DNA from: Ligustrum vulgare
Taxonomy: Eukaryota; Streptophyta; Magnoliopsida; Lamiales; Oleaceae
NCBI GenBank assembly: GCA_963555705.1
Contig: OY743182.1
Coordinates: forward strand, 52,394,592 to 52,458,591
Direction: 5' to 3'
Length of the DNA: 64,000 nucleotides
Part shown: positions 49,690 to 62,700 of the stretch, piece by piece
How the letters are laid out: the number at the start of each line of letters is the position of its first letter
How positions within the stretch are numbered: the stretch's first letter is position 1
Notes under the pieces: model-generated
The model's database searches: none
The model's input: only the letters and a program-made list of their open reading frames with translations
What the model was told of the DNA's origin: nothing
Position numbers and translations under genes: made by a program

Positions 49690-51739
49690 TTTAGGTAGAA
49701 TTTTTCATTTTATAATATGAAGAATATACAGCATAAAGAAAAAAAATCATTATGAAAAGCTAAATGATTTAAAATTACTTAAAGACTTTTTATAAAAGTT
49801 GATATCGTTAAGAAATTTGATTTCATAAACATGTTATACTGAAATATTATTGCATGTATCGATACCAAGTAACGGTACATTCAGTTTGGTATTGATGGTT
49901 GAGTCAGAAAATTAGCTCCAACATTTAAATTATACGGTTTAGGGTACTCAAAAAGAATGTATCGATATATAGAGATAAACACTACATAAGTCAAAAGTTC
50001 CATGTATAAATGTTAGCATACACTAAACTTATAATGGAACGAAGCAAAAAGGGTTTCTGAATACCGAAACCATCTGGAAACATACAATTTAATACTAAGC
50101 TAAAAACGGATGTACTAATTTTTCTGCTGCAAGTATCAATACGTGGTATCGATGCATGCAGCTTACTTTTAATATTTAATTCCTGAAATTTGGCACAACA
50201 TCCGTTTTATGCAAGTAACGTTATTTCAAATTAAAATATCGATATGTACTAGTAAACACTGCTTTAAAGTAAAAAAAAAATCAGAAACCTTAACATTATA
50301 TGCCGAACCGTTTTACAAAAGAACAAAAGCCTAATTGGGATGCCAAACAAAAGATCCTGAGGCCTTTACATTTTACAAACACTAAACTTGATAATTATTG
50401 TTAGGTTATAACTTTCGGAATATAAAAACTCAAATGTATCGGCATGGTGATACTCGATCTGAATACGAGTAAACTCATAACAGTAAAGAGTTGGATATTC
50501 AAGTAGGTAGCGCCAGATTTCAGCCTCGACAATATACATACTACAAACCATCGGACGACACCTGCCACCATGTCGAAGTTGTTTTAAATATCTAATGTTC
50601 AAGCATCTACAAGTTGAAAATATGGAAAACATGAATACAAAATATTCATCAAGTAACCGTTTTTTCTTTTCAAAAACATGACTTTTAATGTGGCCCATAT
50701 TATAAATCAACTACCATTCCAAGCGCGCATATAAAAACCAGGGAGTATAAAACCTTGAATTCAAGCATGGTATTCCACGAGTTCTTTTAACAAGTAGGGA
50801 ATCGAAATCCCTGAAATCTATTTACAAGAGAAACCACATTATATCGTGATATGAACATCAAGACATGTGCCATAGGTGAAATAACAAGTGGGACAGAATA
50901 ATATTATGCAAAAATCTTGAGTTTTATGCAATATCAAAATAAATCACATATAATTGCAGGAAATAACATTTTAAGAGCACATAAACAAGAACATGTGTTA
51001 CTTGCCGTTACTGAGTCCCAAAAAGAACAAGAGAATCAAAATAAGAATTCAGTTTTATTGAAAAATTGCTTATTGTATCGATACATGATGAACATGTATA
51101 TATACATCTTCTTGCAGGACTGTAGGTATTGATACATTATATCGATATTTGTGGTTTTGCTTCTATGATCAGATTCTGATCAAGGTTTGATTTCAAATAT
51201 TTCGTTAAAAAATGATGCAAAATCTCTATAGACATTAAATGAACTTATCAGAGTCATGTTATCACGTTAATATGCTTTGAACTGAAATAAAAAATCAGAA
51301 ACTTATCAAACTACCATAGAACTTGAAAAGTTAGAGAATTTGTGGAGTGTTCTAATTGGTTTCTTTTGGGAACTGGTGCTTCCTCTTCATTGCAGGATGG
51401 CTTCTACTAATGGTGAATAATTGTAGGCGGCAATAATTTCCTACCAATAAAATATGATTTTTAGGCCAATCATAACCTACACTAGCTTGGGGGAGTCATC
51501 TTGGAAAAGCAGGAGGTGGTTGGTTGCATGTGGGGGTCCATTCAGTGCTAGACAAGTGTCAAGTTGTGATAGGTCAGGGTGGAGGCCAATTAGAGTCAAT
51601 AATTTATAAAAAGAACATGCTTAAACACTAATTAACTTCCTATAGGTATCGATACATGAAGAACATGGATAGATATGTGGCTTTGATTTTCTTAAGAATC
51701 GATTTCTCTAAAAATGGGGAAAATGTGGGCTGTTACAAC
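49690..51739 (-). mobile_element. Long LTR insertion with GTATCGATAC motifs
   Basis: Minus strand begins TGTAACAGCCCACATTTTCCCC at 51,739, a start typical of chromovirus LTRs. It separates the gag/protease and RT parts of the Tat/Ogre-like element and has no coding interior. GTATCGATAC-type dyads occur near 49,862, 49,965, 50,140, 50,150, 51,077, 51,127, 51,145 and 51,645. Block 50,640-50,890 matches 3190-3440 in inverse. The low-coordinate end is approximate. Confidence 0.6.
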
Positions 51740-52187
51740 TACGTTTGACCTTATTTGAGTCAATAAATTAGTCAATGTCTTCACTGTGACTGACTCCTCG
51801 CTCTGTGCCATTATTTTTGTTTCCTCTCCCTCTAGAACCACCCTACTTGGCCTATAATTCTCTTCATACCTGAAACGTTCTGTTATAATTGCTTCTCCAT
51901 TAAGGGTCGATGATTGTTCTATTCAATTTTGGCCTCGTCTTTCTTGTTCCAAAACACCATACATTGATGCAGTGATGAGGGAATAAAATGACTCACATGT
52001 ATCCAGTCTCTTCCCAACAATACATTTTAGTAAATAGGACCATCTATCACAAAGAAAATGGTAGTCCTCGTTGTACTCTCCATTATTATCTAGGGGAATT
52101 ACCCCTCTGGCCGAACTTACTCCTCCATTGAAACTGGTCAAAATGACTTCTTTGAGATCAAATCAATTTCATATTTTGCAAATTTCC

Positions 52188-52391
52188 TTAGCATTTTGTA
52201 GGAAATTTTTTTAGTGTTGCTCCATTGTCAATCATTACATTTGCTACTAGAATACCATTGATTAATGCTTTTATGTATAGGGGGCTCAAGTGTTTGGTCA
52301 ACTCCAATGATGATTTTTTGAATGTCATCTCTTTTGTTCCATCAATCTCCACCTTTTGTTTGTCTTCGTTCATTTTATTTTCATCTAACAC
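52188..52391 (-). pseudogene. pro: Protease fragment of the Tat/Ogre-like element
   Basis: LSPLYIKALINGILVANVMIDNGAT is the retropepsin entry with active-site DNG, followed by broken frame. Matches the Tat/Ogre protease pattern (VDNGAxxNxxP). Confidence 0.7.
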
Positions 52392-52750
52392 ATCAACCTA
52401 CTAAACGCCCTGGCGCTGAATTTTTTCAACTTTGTCCAGTTGTGTAAGCTCTTTTGATAGCTCTCTCAAACCTCTAGGTGGAGACATTATTTTTGGAGGT
52501 GGTCCATATTTCTCAGTTCGAGATACCCTTCTCTTTCTCTTGGGTGTTCCATATAGAATGTAGTATTCAAATGATCAGCCAGATAGCTTGCCCAACAAGT
52601 CCATTGCTGTGTTACTTTGTTGTTACAACTGCTTAAGAAGTTTGTCACGTGAAACTCTCATTCTTCTGCACTCTATGTCCAAACCAATCTCTTCTTCTAT
52701 ATCAGTCATGCCATCATCTTCTTCCTCGCATGCTTCTCTCACTTGTGCAA

Positions 52751-55152
52751 CTATCTCACTTTCCTCATCATTGCTGATGTAACTTGATTTCCATTAGAGG
52801 TGTCTTCCCTACATTCCAAAGTGTACGTTACCTCTTCTATTTCCGCCACTATATCTTCATTGCGTTCCTCCTTATTAAAATCATTGGTCAATAAGTAATT
52901 GCTAATCATAACTAGGGGCAAAGTGCTAAACTGGATGATGATTGGATTCCCACAGTCGTCATCATCTTCACCCTTCCTCTTACGTTCAAATTTCGACTTT
53001 CCAACACATCCAGTCTCTGCTAGCTCCTCTATTTGTTCCTTTGTGATCTCATCTTCTTTGGCATCAAGGACATTTTGATTGACAAACTTAATCTTTCTTA
53101 TCACTTTAGGACACTCTATGCCCTGTTGTTGCCTCATTACTCGTTCATAATTTGTTTAGAATCGCCACTATTGGGTCAATATCATTTTAGTAAATGTAAT
53201 CACCCTCTCCATTCTATGGTTGAACGAGTGCCACACATTTGGCCGATAAGGTTGCGGCCTAAATGTTCCGATGTTTTGAAATGGGCTATATTGTCCCCCA
53301 TATGGTGGTATCATTTCCCATCCGAATGGCTGAGTACTCGACATGTTAATTGGGAAAAATTGCTGAGGATTTGGTAGGTTAAATGGGCAATTTCTGTACC
53401 TATTTACCCCAACTTCTTCAATAACTTTGCCTACTTCCCTCTAGCATCTCACAAAACAAGTTTCCTTCTTTCTCAACTACAGTCATTCTTTCTGACTCAG
53501 GCATTCAAAAGCAGCAGGACGCCGCCATGAAGTACTAACTTGAACTTTGGAAGACCCAGCTTAGTAAGATTTGGAGTAACCATAATCACACCCACTAGTC
53601 GTGGGAATGGATTCTCATCTAATGCCATCTTTTTTGGATCAAAAGTAATTCGTCCAGATTTACTGACATCATGCAATACATTTCAAAATACCAAGCATTG
53701 TCAGTCACATGGGACCATGAATTATACAACTTAAAATATTTTTTTGCCATTGCTCTGGGCTTTGCAACTTATGTTTGTCACTCAATTTTTCTTGTTTGTA
53801 TTCATAGAGTTGGTCGAACATCATGTCTACTTTTGGTACATAAAATGAAAACGTCCTAGCCTTTTTATTGTTCTCTTTGATGGGCTCGTTCTCAAATGGT
53901 ACTTCCAATTTGGTCAATATTGGACATGCATAATAGGCAACCCATTTTACCAACTCGGCCAGACATATTATAGCCATGCTTTTACTAGTGCCAATGACGT
54001 GGATGTTAAAATTAGAATTTCTATAATAAGTCCTTTGCTAGAGATCTACATTTGTTCCCCTTCTTTCAATAATTCTCACATTCCCCTTCTTTCAATAGTC
54101 GCTCATATTGATCACATTAGCACTAAGTTGAAAAAGGTCAGAGAAATTTCTCAATAATCGCTCATATTTGATCACATTAGCACTAAGTTGTAAAATGTCA
54201 GAGATTCCCATTCATTTGACATTTGTCACGGGTTTGCTAAGTATGCTATCATGATCTCTAATTTAGTTTGTAAAATTGGGCAGAAATAACTGTTCTACTT
54301 GTTTCCAAACCTAAGCTAGTGAACAAAGAATTTAGGTACTCTGTAACCTCTAGTCTAAGGATATGTTGTTTGAATCACTGGTCAAATTCCAAATGCCAAT
54401 TGATCTTGAAAGATTTTTGCAATTTGTTCTCGTAAAATAGCGTTGGAGTTAGAAGGGACCCGTAAAGGCTTATGTATGTATGGCATTGCTTGAGGCCTAA
54501 TAGGATTTGTCCCCATATTAGCCATGAACATGCCATTATGTGGCCCATTATTACCATTAAAATGTGGATTTCTCCCTTCATTAGTACATGCAGTATTTGG
54601 TTATATATTTTTGATGTTTTCCCTCATATTAGGGCTACCCCATGTTAAATGTTCCAGTGCCCCCATGTTAGATGATCCAACGCCCATACTAGGTAGTCAA
54701 ATGTGTGGTATTTATAACTCTTGGTTTGTGTTTCCAGTTGGTGAGCCATGGTTCGTGTTTACAGTTGGTGAACCATTGGATACAAAACTCCTAGTTTTGG
54801 AAGCAATTACCCCCCTCCCATGGAATTTGACTGCATTTTTTGTCTATCAATTTATTTATGAGTTCATTTAATGTACCCAATTGTTTGGACACATTTTCGC
54901 AATGCATGTTCTCATTTTCAGTATTTTTTTCTATATTATGATTATTTTGTAAGCTTACCGCCCAACGATGTCTTGAGTGAGTCTTCCTAATAGTACACGC
55001 ATAGTACGTGTGCTTAACTTTTCCATTGGCTCATAATGACTACGGTCTGATCCCTACATCTCTAGAGTACTTTGTTTACCCTTAAATTGTTCAATTACAG
55101 AATGAACATAGCACTGAGTTGACAGCTCCTTATCAGAATACTTCGGAGGCAT
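52751..55152 (-). pseudogene. gag: gag of the Tat/Ogre-like element
   Basis: Starts MPPKYSDKELSTQ at 55,152. A stop near 55,065 and others follow. A Gly/Asn/Pro-rich region (HNGMFMANMGTNP, PQAMPYIHKP) at 54.5-54.4 kb and a longer readable piece at 53,977-53,705 (AELVKWVAYYACPIL, KVDMMFDQLYEYKQEKLSD) follow. Assigned by position and pattern; individual domain limits not resolved. Confidence 0.65.
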
Positions 55153-56200
55153 GATGTCTCAAGTGTTTCTAACACCAAATGTCTCACCGGGCATGTCAAA
55201 TCGTTTCGCACATTTGATTCATGCAAACAGTTAAGAGTGAATTTAGACGATATGCAAGAAACATGATCTCTTAAGACAATATCCCAACAATGGGTGTTTA
55301 ATATGAAATACTAAGATTACACTTGCTTCCAAGGGGGCACATAGAAGCAAAAACTAGGAAATGTTAATGAAAAAGAATAAAAATACGTATTCTTCTTGAA
55401 GTTGTCTTCGTGATCCTTCCATTGTCTTTGTTCTGTCCTCTATATACCTTAATAATCGTTTTCACATAATTCTTATACCATAGTCGTCCACTACTTTATC
55501 CCACTTCTTCCAATAACTTCTCACAAAGATATTCTTAACTGTTCTCATTCCAGTAATTACAATTAATGGTCCCATTAATGTTATTTTAAATCATGGGCTG
55601 GGTGGGAAAACCGTTCCTTCAATCACATGCTCTTTCAATGTTGCATTCACCCAAACATTGATCCATTCACCCGATCATCAAAGCCTTTATATGCACGAGT
55701 GGTTTTGAGTATTGTTCTTTGATATTCGCCCTAGTTTCCATATTTAGGCCAACCATTTCTGGGCCTTTGTATTGGGCCTTTAAGTTGGATATTTTTCATA
55801 CACAAACACAATCAATCTAAAAAAAATGCATAAAGTAATAACATCAAGAATTAGTAACGAAGGAAAATCCTTTGATGAACTCTTCATAGGGATAAAAAAA
55901 CCTCCGAACAAACGTGCTAGTTAAACCTACTAGAAAAGATTTGACTTACAGAAATTGTTTCAGATACTACTAATCCATAGTTGACTTTGACCTCCAACTT
56001 GTAAATCACCGAAGACCCTCTTCGGTTGTGCTTCCCGCATCTTTCAACTCCTCTTGACTCTTTTCTCTACGTGTGGATTGTCAAGACCGAACTTCGTTCT
56101 TCTTCAACTGGAACTAAAGCTACTTCTTCTCAACTTCAAAAATCTAAGATTATTGGTAAATGATTTTGGTTTTTATGTTTTATGATTTGAACAATCTTGA
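55153..56200 (-). mobile_element. Probable 5' LTR/leader of the Tat/Ogre-like element, with segments B and A
   Basis: Lies directly upstream (on the minus strand) of the gag start. Contains a promoter-like GGTATATAGAGGAC (plus strand about 55,438-55,451). Segment B (55,550-55,800) and segment A (55,870-56,190) are shared with 45.3-45.9 kb. LTR ends and primer site were not identified with confidence. Confidence 0.5.
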
Positions 56201-56972
56201 ATTAACAATCAAGAAGTTATTATGATTGATCTTGAATAATCAAGGAATGTACAAGAGATTGGTAGGATGTATCTCAATCAAATATAATGATCAACTAAAC
56301 ATAAAAAAGAGATAAGGCTTAAGTATTTATAATATGAATGGCTTGAGACACGAAACGGCTGCTCAAGCACTCATCGAGTGCCCCTGGTAATGCTAAACCC
56401 GCTCGAGCAGTAATCTTGCAGTCAACGAGCGATCGTCGATATTTGGATCATAACTCTCTCACGATGTCTAGTTTATTTTTCTAGAGAATATCAATTTCCA
56501 AATTCAAACGTTTGCTGTGCGAAATCTTGATCTAAATAGTGTAGTTGATAATCTAAAACATAATCTTTACGAGTTTATATATATATAAAAGATTAAAAAT
56601 AGTCATTATTTTATATCTTAATAAGATTAAAAATAGTCATTATTTTTTCTCCAACTTGATGGCTAGCACATTTTTTTTTTTTTGATAAAAAATTGATGGC
56701 TAGCACATTCATTGAACGATGAACTGTCAAATAGCAACTAATCAACAAAGCCATAAGAAAGTTTTCAAACAAAAAAACAAAGCCATAAGAAAAAATAAAT
56801 GGTGAGAAATGCATGACATATAGGTCCTATCTCAACAGCCTCTGGACTATGAATAAGTCAACTATATCCTACTGTTGACTATAAGGCGGTGCTTGATTGG
56901 CCCTTTTTTTTTTTTTTTTTTTTTTAAGGGAAGATGAAAAATCCTCATTTTTTTACCTGTTTGATGTGTTGA
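56201..56972. other. Non-coding, repeat-like; poly-T run
   Basis: CTCGAGC/GCTCGAG-like repeats at 56,360-56,440 and a 22-nt T run at 56,904-56,925. A TTGATGGCTAGCACATT phrase occurs twice near 56,655 and 56,690. No gene. Confidence 0.45.
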
Positions 56973-57092
56973 AATTTGGGTTAATTTCATAAAATGCTTA
57001 TCGAGTTTCAGCAAAATTTCAAACCAAATATTTTCACTTTGAAATTTTGCTGAAACTTGAGTGTTATTTATTGAAATTAACCCATTGAAATT
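56973..57092. repeat. Long near-perfect foldback (120 bp)
   Basis: Left arm 56,973-57,023 (AATTTGGGTTAATTTCA...GAGTTTCAGCAAAATTTCAAA) pairs with right arm 57,038-57,092 (TTTGAAATTTTGCTGAAACT...TGAAATTAACCCATTGAAATT) around a 14-nt loop. Only a few mismatches. No ORF. Confidence 0.9.
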
Positions 57093-57939
57093 ATTTTCTC
57101 ACTTTGGTGCACGTGACCTCATTTGCTTGGATTTCAAGGAAAATGTTTTCTCTTGCTTGAGTAAAGAAAATATTTTTCATGTTAGTTGACAAACACTTTT
57201 TATTACATTTGATCATTTTTATTGTTGTTAATGACTTATTTTTTCTTTAGAAATTAACTTTTTATTACTCAGTACAAATGTGTGAAAAATTAGTTAATTT
57301 TTATTTTTAAATAACTAATTTTGTTTTATATATCATGTAAAATAATGTCAATCAAATAATAAAATTTAAAAAATTCTTCACTTTTTCCACCTAATTAAAC
57401 CAATCAAACATATTAAACTTCTAATTCTCAAGAAAATAAATTATCAGAAATTCAATTTTCTATAATTCATCTTCTTTCCTCCTAAATTTCACTATATCTA
57501 TCAAATGGACTCTAAAAAGTAATTTAATCAAATGTAACAATGAATTGAATTAAATAATCGAAAAGAATTTACATGGTTGAGGAACAATGATGTCTAATGT
57601 GACAAAAACAAATGTTACTTTGTCCAAAAATGGTGATCGAATCAGTGACCAAAAAGATGTGCAGGGTTGTGAAATGTTGATTTTGAAGTTGATGTGATGA
57701 GTAAAAAAAATAGATTGTTGTCGTGTGAATGAGTATAGAATTTTCGATCATTCTTCATATATCTAATATTTGTAGCAGAAATGATAAAAAAAATAAAATA
57801 AAAAATAATGTAACATGGTTGGTTTCGACTTTACATCACCCACATGTATGTGGGGCTATTCATTCAAGTACCACATGGTCTTGTCATTTAGTCTTGTCGT
57901 GATTCATCAAAGTCGATGCTCTCTACTAATAGATTTGGA
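57093..57939. other. AT-rich intergenic DNA, no gene seen
   Basis: No credible ORF or defined repeat. Confidence 0.55.
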
Positions 57940-58880
57940 TTTAGGGATATTACACAAATATTCTTATTTTTGAATCACTTATAAAAAATACTATTTAGAA
58001 AATTTTTAAAAAGTAGTAAATTTTGAATGTCACTTTTTAAAAGATTTTGTTACTTTTATAATAGTTTTGTCACTATTTAAAAAAAAAAAAAATGATACAA
58101 TGACACTTATTTTTATTTTTTTAATAAAAAAAGTGACATGTAACATACACTTATTTTTATTTTTTATAAAAAAAAGTGACATGTAATGTACATTCTCGAT
58201 GAAATATAAATTAAAATCTTAAAATAAATTCATGATTTTTTAAATTTATTCAAAATACTAGAATAATTGTGTAACTTTTTAAAAAAGTAACCGATTATCA
58301 CTTTTTGACATAATGTAACTTTTTATCACCTTTTCTTTTAACTAAAAAGTAGCATTTTGTCACTTTTTAGTAAAAAAAAAAAAAAAAAAAAGCGACAATT
58401 TTTTACTTCTTTCTACTTGAAGGTCAATTTTTAAATTTTTACAATATTTATCATTGACTAACAAATTTTACAAATCTACAACCACTAATAGATAAATACA
58501 TTCCCTCTTCTCTACACGAACAAAATTTCACTTTTTACTTTTTCTTTTAACTCAAAATTGACTTTGTCACTCTATTATTTGAATGACACTTTTTCAATTT
58601 TTGCGACATTAATCATTGATTTAAAAAGTTACATTTTGTCATTTTTTTTATTATTTGAATGTCACTTTTTCAATTTTTGCAACATTAATCATCGACTAGC
58701 AAATAATACAAGTTAACAAATACTAATAGATATATTATACAATGTCATTTTTTTTTTATAAAAAAAGTGACAAAATGACACTTCTTATAATTTTTCTTTT
58801 AATTCATATTCTATTTTAATTAAAAAGTGATATTGTGCCACTTCTTTCAATTTGAATTTCACTTTTATATCAAATACAAA
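57940..58880. repeat. AT-rich region with many AAAGTGACA/TGTCACTTT motifs
   Basis: The words AAGTGACA and TGTCACTTTT recur more than fifteen times in both orientations among poly-A/poly-T. A 50-bp unit (ACTTATTTTTATTTTTT...AAAGTGACATGTAA) is tandemly doubled at about 58,104-58,200. Many short hairpins are possible. Confidence 0.65.
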
Positions 58881-60420
58881 TTATTGTGTTTGATAACACA
58901 TGTTTTCCATGAAAAAGAATTTAAAGGTTTTTCAACTTTCATGGAAAATAAAACCAACAATCCACTAGATTCAATTTTTCATGAAAAATAGAATAAAATA
59001 TACTTTAAAGTATTGTATCATGAAATTCAATTCTATAAAAATTGTAGTGTATCAAACTATTAGAATGAAAAATTTGCATGATAAATAACATTTTCCATAG
59101 AAAATGACTTCAATTAGGGCACATTTTACATGTTTCACACTTTATGATTTTCTTGTGCTTGTACCATCACGTACTCGAAATTAAAAAAAAAAAAGTGCTT
59201 ATATGTGAATTTTGTATTAAAATACGTCTATATTTGTCAACTCAAATAGGATAAGATATTTTAATTATTATGGGATCGTTATGAAAATCACATTGAATAG
59301 AATTCAAAGGGCTTTGTGTCCCCATAAAACGGAGCTTCGTCTTGTATTTTTTTTGAGTAATTTTAGGGATACATTTTTTTGGAACATTTCAAAATAATAT
59401 TATGACATGTTACAAATTCATTGAGTGGTGAAAATAACTGTCTAAACACTTACTTTTTCACCATCTACTGAATATATGACATGTAACAATGTCACTTAAA
59501 AATATCTCAAAAAATTGTTTCCATAGAATTATTAATTTTCTTTATCCTAATTTATAAGATAGTTATGAGGTATCTAGTTAAACTTCGAGATCATTCGTAG
59601 GTCTATCCTGTTCGAATTTGGGATATGATAGAGATTCTAAATATTTATACAACTCATGAGTTTTCTCCGATTTAAGAGGTCTTCACGTAAATGTGTGTTG
59701 TTATTCTTCATATATTATATTTTATATAATTTTAGCTTACAAATAAATTGTTTGAATAAGGATCTCGTGCGCAAAAAGAGGAATTGATCTTAATTTTCAG
59801 TATAATTTTCATATATTTGGTAAATATAAGCTGGAATGCTTAATGTAAAGATAAGAGAATTTTTGTTAAATATTCTAGGATCAAATCTATGCTAGTCAGA
59901 AGTGATAAATTATTGTTAAGAAATCAAAATCAAAATGACATTTTATTTTATTTTATTTTTGGGACAATATCTTACAGGTCGTTCTCTTTGTTTTTAGTTT
60001 TGAATTTTGAATTCATTTTCAGTTTTGTATTTTGAGTATTTATTTTTTAATTTTTGAAAATATATTAGATTTGTCATTTCGAAAAAAAAAAACTCGAAAA
60101 TACGTTTGCTTTTGAATTTTGAGATATATCATATTAAATGAACCTGTTTACTTAAAATTAGACTTGTTTTTTATGTTTTCGATGTTTTCAGTTTTTTACA
60201 CTGAAAACATTCAAAACGACAAAAATGTAGTTTTGTGTTTTCTTTATAATTTCTTTTTCTTATTTTCGGAAACGTGTTTTTGAAAATACGAAAATGATCA
60301 ATATTTTGAAAAACTAAAAATAGAAAATGAAATAAAAATAAAAATAAAAATAAAAATGGCCTCAATGTCTATATTTTATATCTTATCATCAATTATGGAG
60401 AGACAGAGAAAATACTATTA
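58881..60420. other. AT-rich intergenic DNA, no gene seen
   Basis: Contains an (AAAAAT)n-like run at 60,325-60,356 and TTTTGAATTTTGA-type low complexity at 60,000-60,130. No ORF with recognisable content. Confidence 0.5.
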
Positions 60421-60720
60421 CTCATAATAATAATAAATTCCTTCCTTGAGTCCAGTTTTAACTCGTCCCAACAACGAACACTTCCTTACTGCAAGGTAAG
60501 GCTTTTCCCTTCCCATAGAATCCACTCTGGGTCAAAGAATGGGGTCTTATCGAAGTGCTTTATTTCCTGCAGAACAAGAGGGAAAAAAAAGGAGAAAAGT
60601 CTTGCCCACTTTCCCCCTTCCCTCATATGGGGGTCTCGTTGTCGCCTTTGGCTCGAGCCACTTTTGCTTCTAGGAAGAACTGGTTGGAATCAAAGTAAAC
60701 AAGATCAGCCCTTCAAAATA
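60421..60720. other. GC-richer island, possible organellar (mitochondrial) fragment
   Basis: Base composition rises sharply relative to both flanks. The sequence (AGGTAAGGCTTTTCCCTTCCC, CTCATATGGGGGTCTCGTTG, TTTGGCTCGAGCC) has the look of plant mitochondrial intergenic DNA, but I cannot match it to a gene. Alternatives are an exon of an unknown gene or a promoter. Confidence 0.3.
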
Positions 60721-60980
60721 GAATGGTAAATATCATATCTGGATTAGATCAACGAATATGAATAGATGAATTCTAAGCTGAATTGAGTTACTTTAATAAT
60801 TGATTTGCGAACCGAAGGATACCATAAAACGTAGTACTAGATGTAAAATAATTTATGTTAGGACATTGACATAGTACATGATAGGTGTACGTAACATCGT
60901 TAATTGATTTTGAGACAATGATGTGGGAAATTTATATATGTTCGTATTTGTTCATTAATAACTAGTAATTACACGCTAAG

Positions 60981-61785
60981 TGTTGGAAAACATATATGTT
61001 GTCAATGGAGGTTTCACTTATGAATGTGAAATTAATCACACATTGAAAAAGGGAGGCGATTTGAAGATGAACTTTAAAAGTGATTGTAATCTCATATTGG
61101 AAAATGAAGAGAAAGTGGGACTAAGTGAAACTTATAAATAGTGTCATCCCACATCGAAAAATGGATAAAATGTGGAAATATGGAGAAAGATTAAATAACT
61201 ATCCCACATGGGACAAAGAAGTAGTTGTTGACTAACTTAAATATGATTATTAATTTGTAAGGTGTAATCATTTGTCGCATAGAGACTCATATGTGGTTTA
61301 CGCACCCGCAAATGGTGATAATCTTAGACCGACTTGGCCTTTGAGCCTTGAATTTTGTGCGGGCGCAATCTGCGTACACGAATGTTGAACCGAATGTGTC
61401 AAAAATTGGCCACAAAGTACAAGTTCATGCATAGTTTTCGATTCGACTACAAAGCTATAGTTCACGCCGCTATATTCTGGGAAATAAGTACTCGAGTTAC
61501 TTAGGTGAGAGGGTAAATATTTCTTTAAAGAAACTGTGTTGAGCATAGGCCCCTGCTCTAGACACTAACTTGAATTTCCTCTCCACTTTCTGATCAGCTT
61601 GTTGTAATTTCATTATCGTTTATCAAGTTTGTTATACAAACTTAAACCAATATTCTTTGTTTTCAAAAATCATATTTTATTACATTTTCTTATTTCAAAC
61701 AATTTACTGAAAATCAAATGGTTACTGTTTGCAGTATATTATTATTTCATTTTAAACACCTAATGGTTGCTTTGTGGTTTCAAAA
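60981..61785 (+). mobile_element. Copia 5' LTR/leader region
   Basis: TGTTGGAAAACATATATG starts like a copia LTR, and TCCCACATCGAAAAATGG and ACTATCCCACATGGGAC are typical of such LTRs. It leads directly into a copia gag at 61,786. The LTR end and primer site were not located. Confidence 0.5.
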
Positions 61786-62700
61786 ATGACAACTAATACA
61801 CCTACTCGTGTTGTAGCAACTAGAAAAAGGACTTTGGCTCAAGTCCCAAGTCTCGGGATGACTAAAACTGTGGCCACTGTACTAAGTTCCTCTATGGCTC
61901 AAAGTGTGTTACTCCTCAAATAGTGACTGTTTTGATTAATCATGGAGAAAAGCTGGAGAAATTCATTGGGCTGAATTTCAAGATGTGATAGCAAACAGAT
62001 GCTCATCTATTTGACCACCTTGAATCTTGCGAGATTCTTGACTGAGAATGCTTCCATGCTCGAAGAGGATGAATGAGACATTCAGACAATCGACGCGGTG
62101 GATGCTTGGAAGCATTCTGATTTCTTGTGTCGAAATTATTTCATGAATGACTTGACAAATTCATTGTATAAAGTGTACAACACGATAAAAAGGGCTAAGG
62201 AATTGTGGGAGTCTTTGGACAGAAAATATAAAACCAAAGATGCCGGAGTTAAGAAATTTCTTGTTGATCGCTTCTTAGACTATAAAATGGTGAACTCCAA
62301 ACTTGTAATCAATCAAGTACAAGAACTCCAAGTGATCTTGCAAAAGATTCACTCCAAAGGAATGGTCATGAGTAAGTCAATGATTGAAAAGCTACCTCCT
62401 GTGTGGTAAGTTTTCAAAAACTACCTAAGGCATAAGTGAAAGGAAATGAGCGTTGAAGAACTTATTGTTAGACTTCGCATTGAGGAAGACAATAAAGATT
62501 TTGAAAAGAAAGGGTTCGGTCCAACTGTGGCTAAGGTTAGAACATGGCTGAATCTCTATATCAATGAGAACAAACTTGGGTCATTTGGAAAAATGACCAA
62601 AGTTGGGACCAAAAGGAGGAATTTCCAAGAAGAAACTTCCTGGAAAATGCTACAACTGTAACAAAGTAGGTCACAAATCTACAGAGTGCGGATTTCTTAA
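61786..62700 (+). pseudogene. gag: Ty1/copia gag (UBN2-type) with CCHC knuckle
   Basis: Starts ATG 61,786 (MTTNTPTRVVATRKR) and soon breaks. The open part at 62,098-62,409 reads SDFLCRNYFMNDLTNSLYKV, AKELWESLDRKYKTKDAGVK and IEKLPPVW, the PF14223 copia Gag pattern. After a stop the next block MSVEELIVRLRIEEDNKD (from 62,446) continues it, and a zinc knuckle C-x2-C-x4-H-x4-C (CYNCNKVGHKSTEC) lies at 62,648-62,689 after a frame change. Nucleocapsid/capsid protein of a dead copy. Confidence 0.88.

Larger units (their letters stand above)
47490..55152 (-). mobile_element. Tat/Ogre-like Ty3/gypsy element, minus strand, decayed
   Basis: Minus-strand order from high to low coordinate: gag start MPPKYSDKELSTQ at 55,152, Gag body to about 52.9 kb, protease near 52.2 kb, RT at 49.1-48.6 kb, RNase H, then a second RNase H at 47.7-47.5 kb. 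Many stops and frameshifts. An LTR (49,690-51,739) is inserted between protease and RT. No integrase is seen beyond 47,490, where another LTR begins. Confidence 0.85.
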
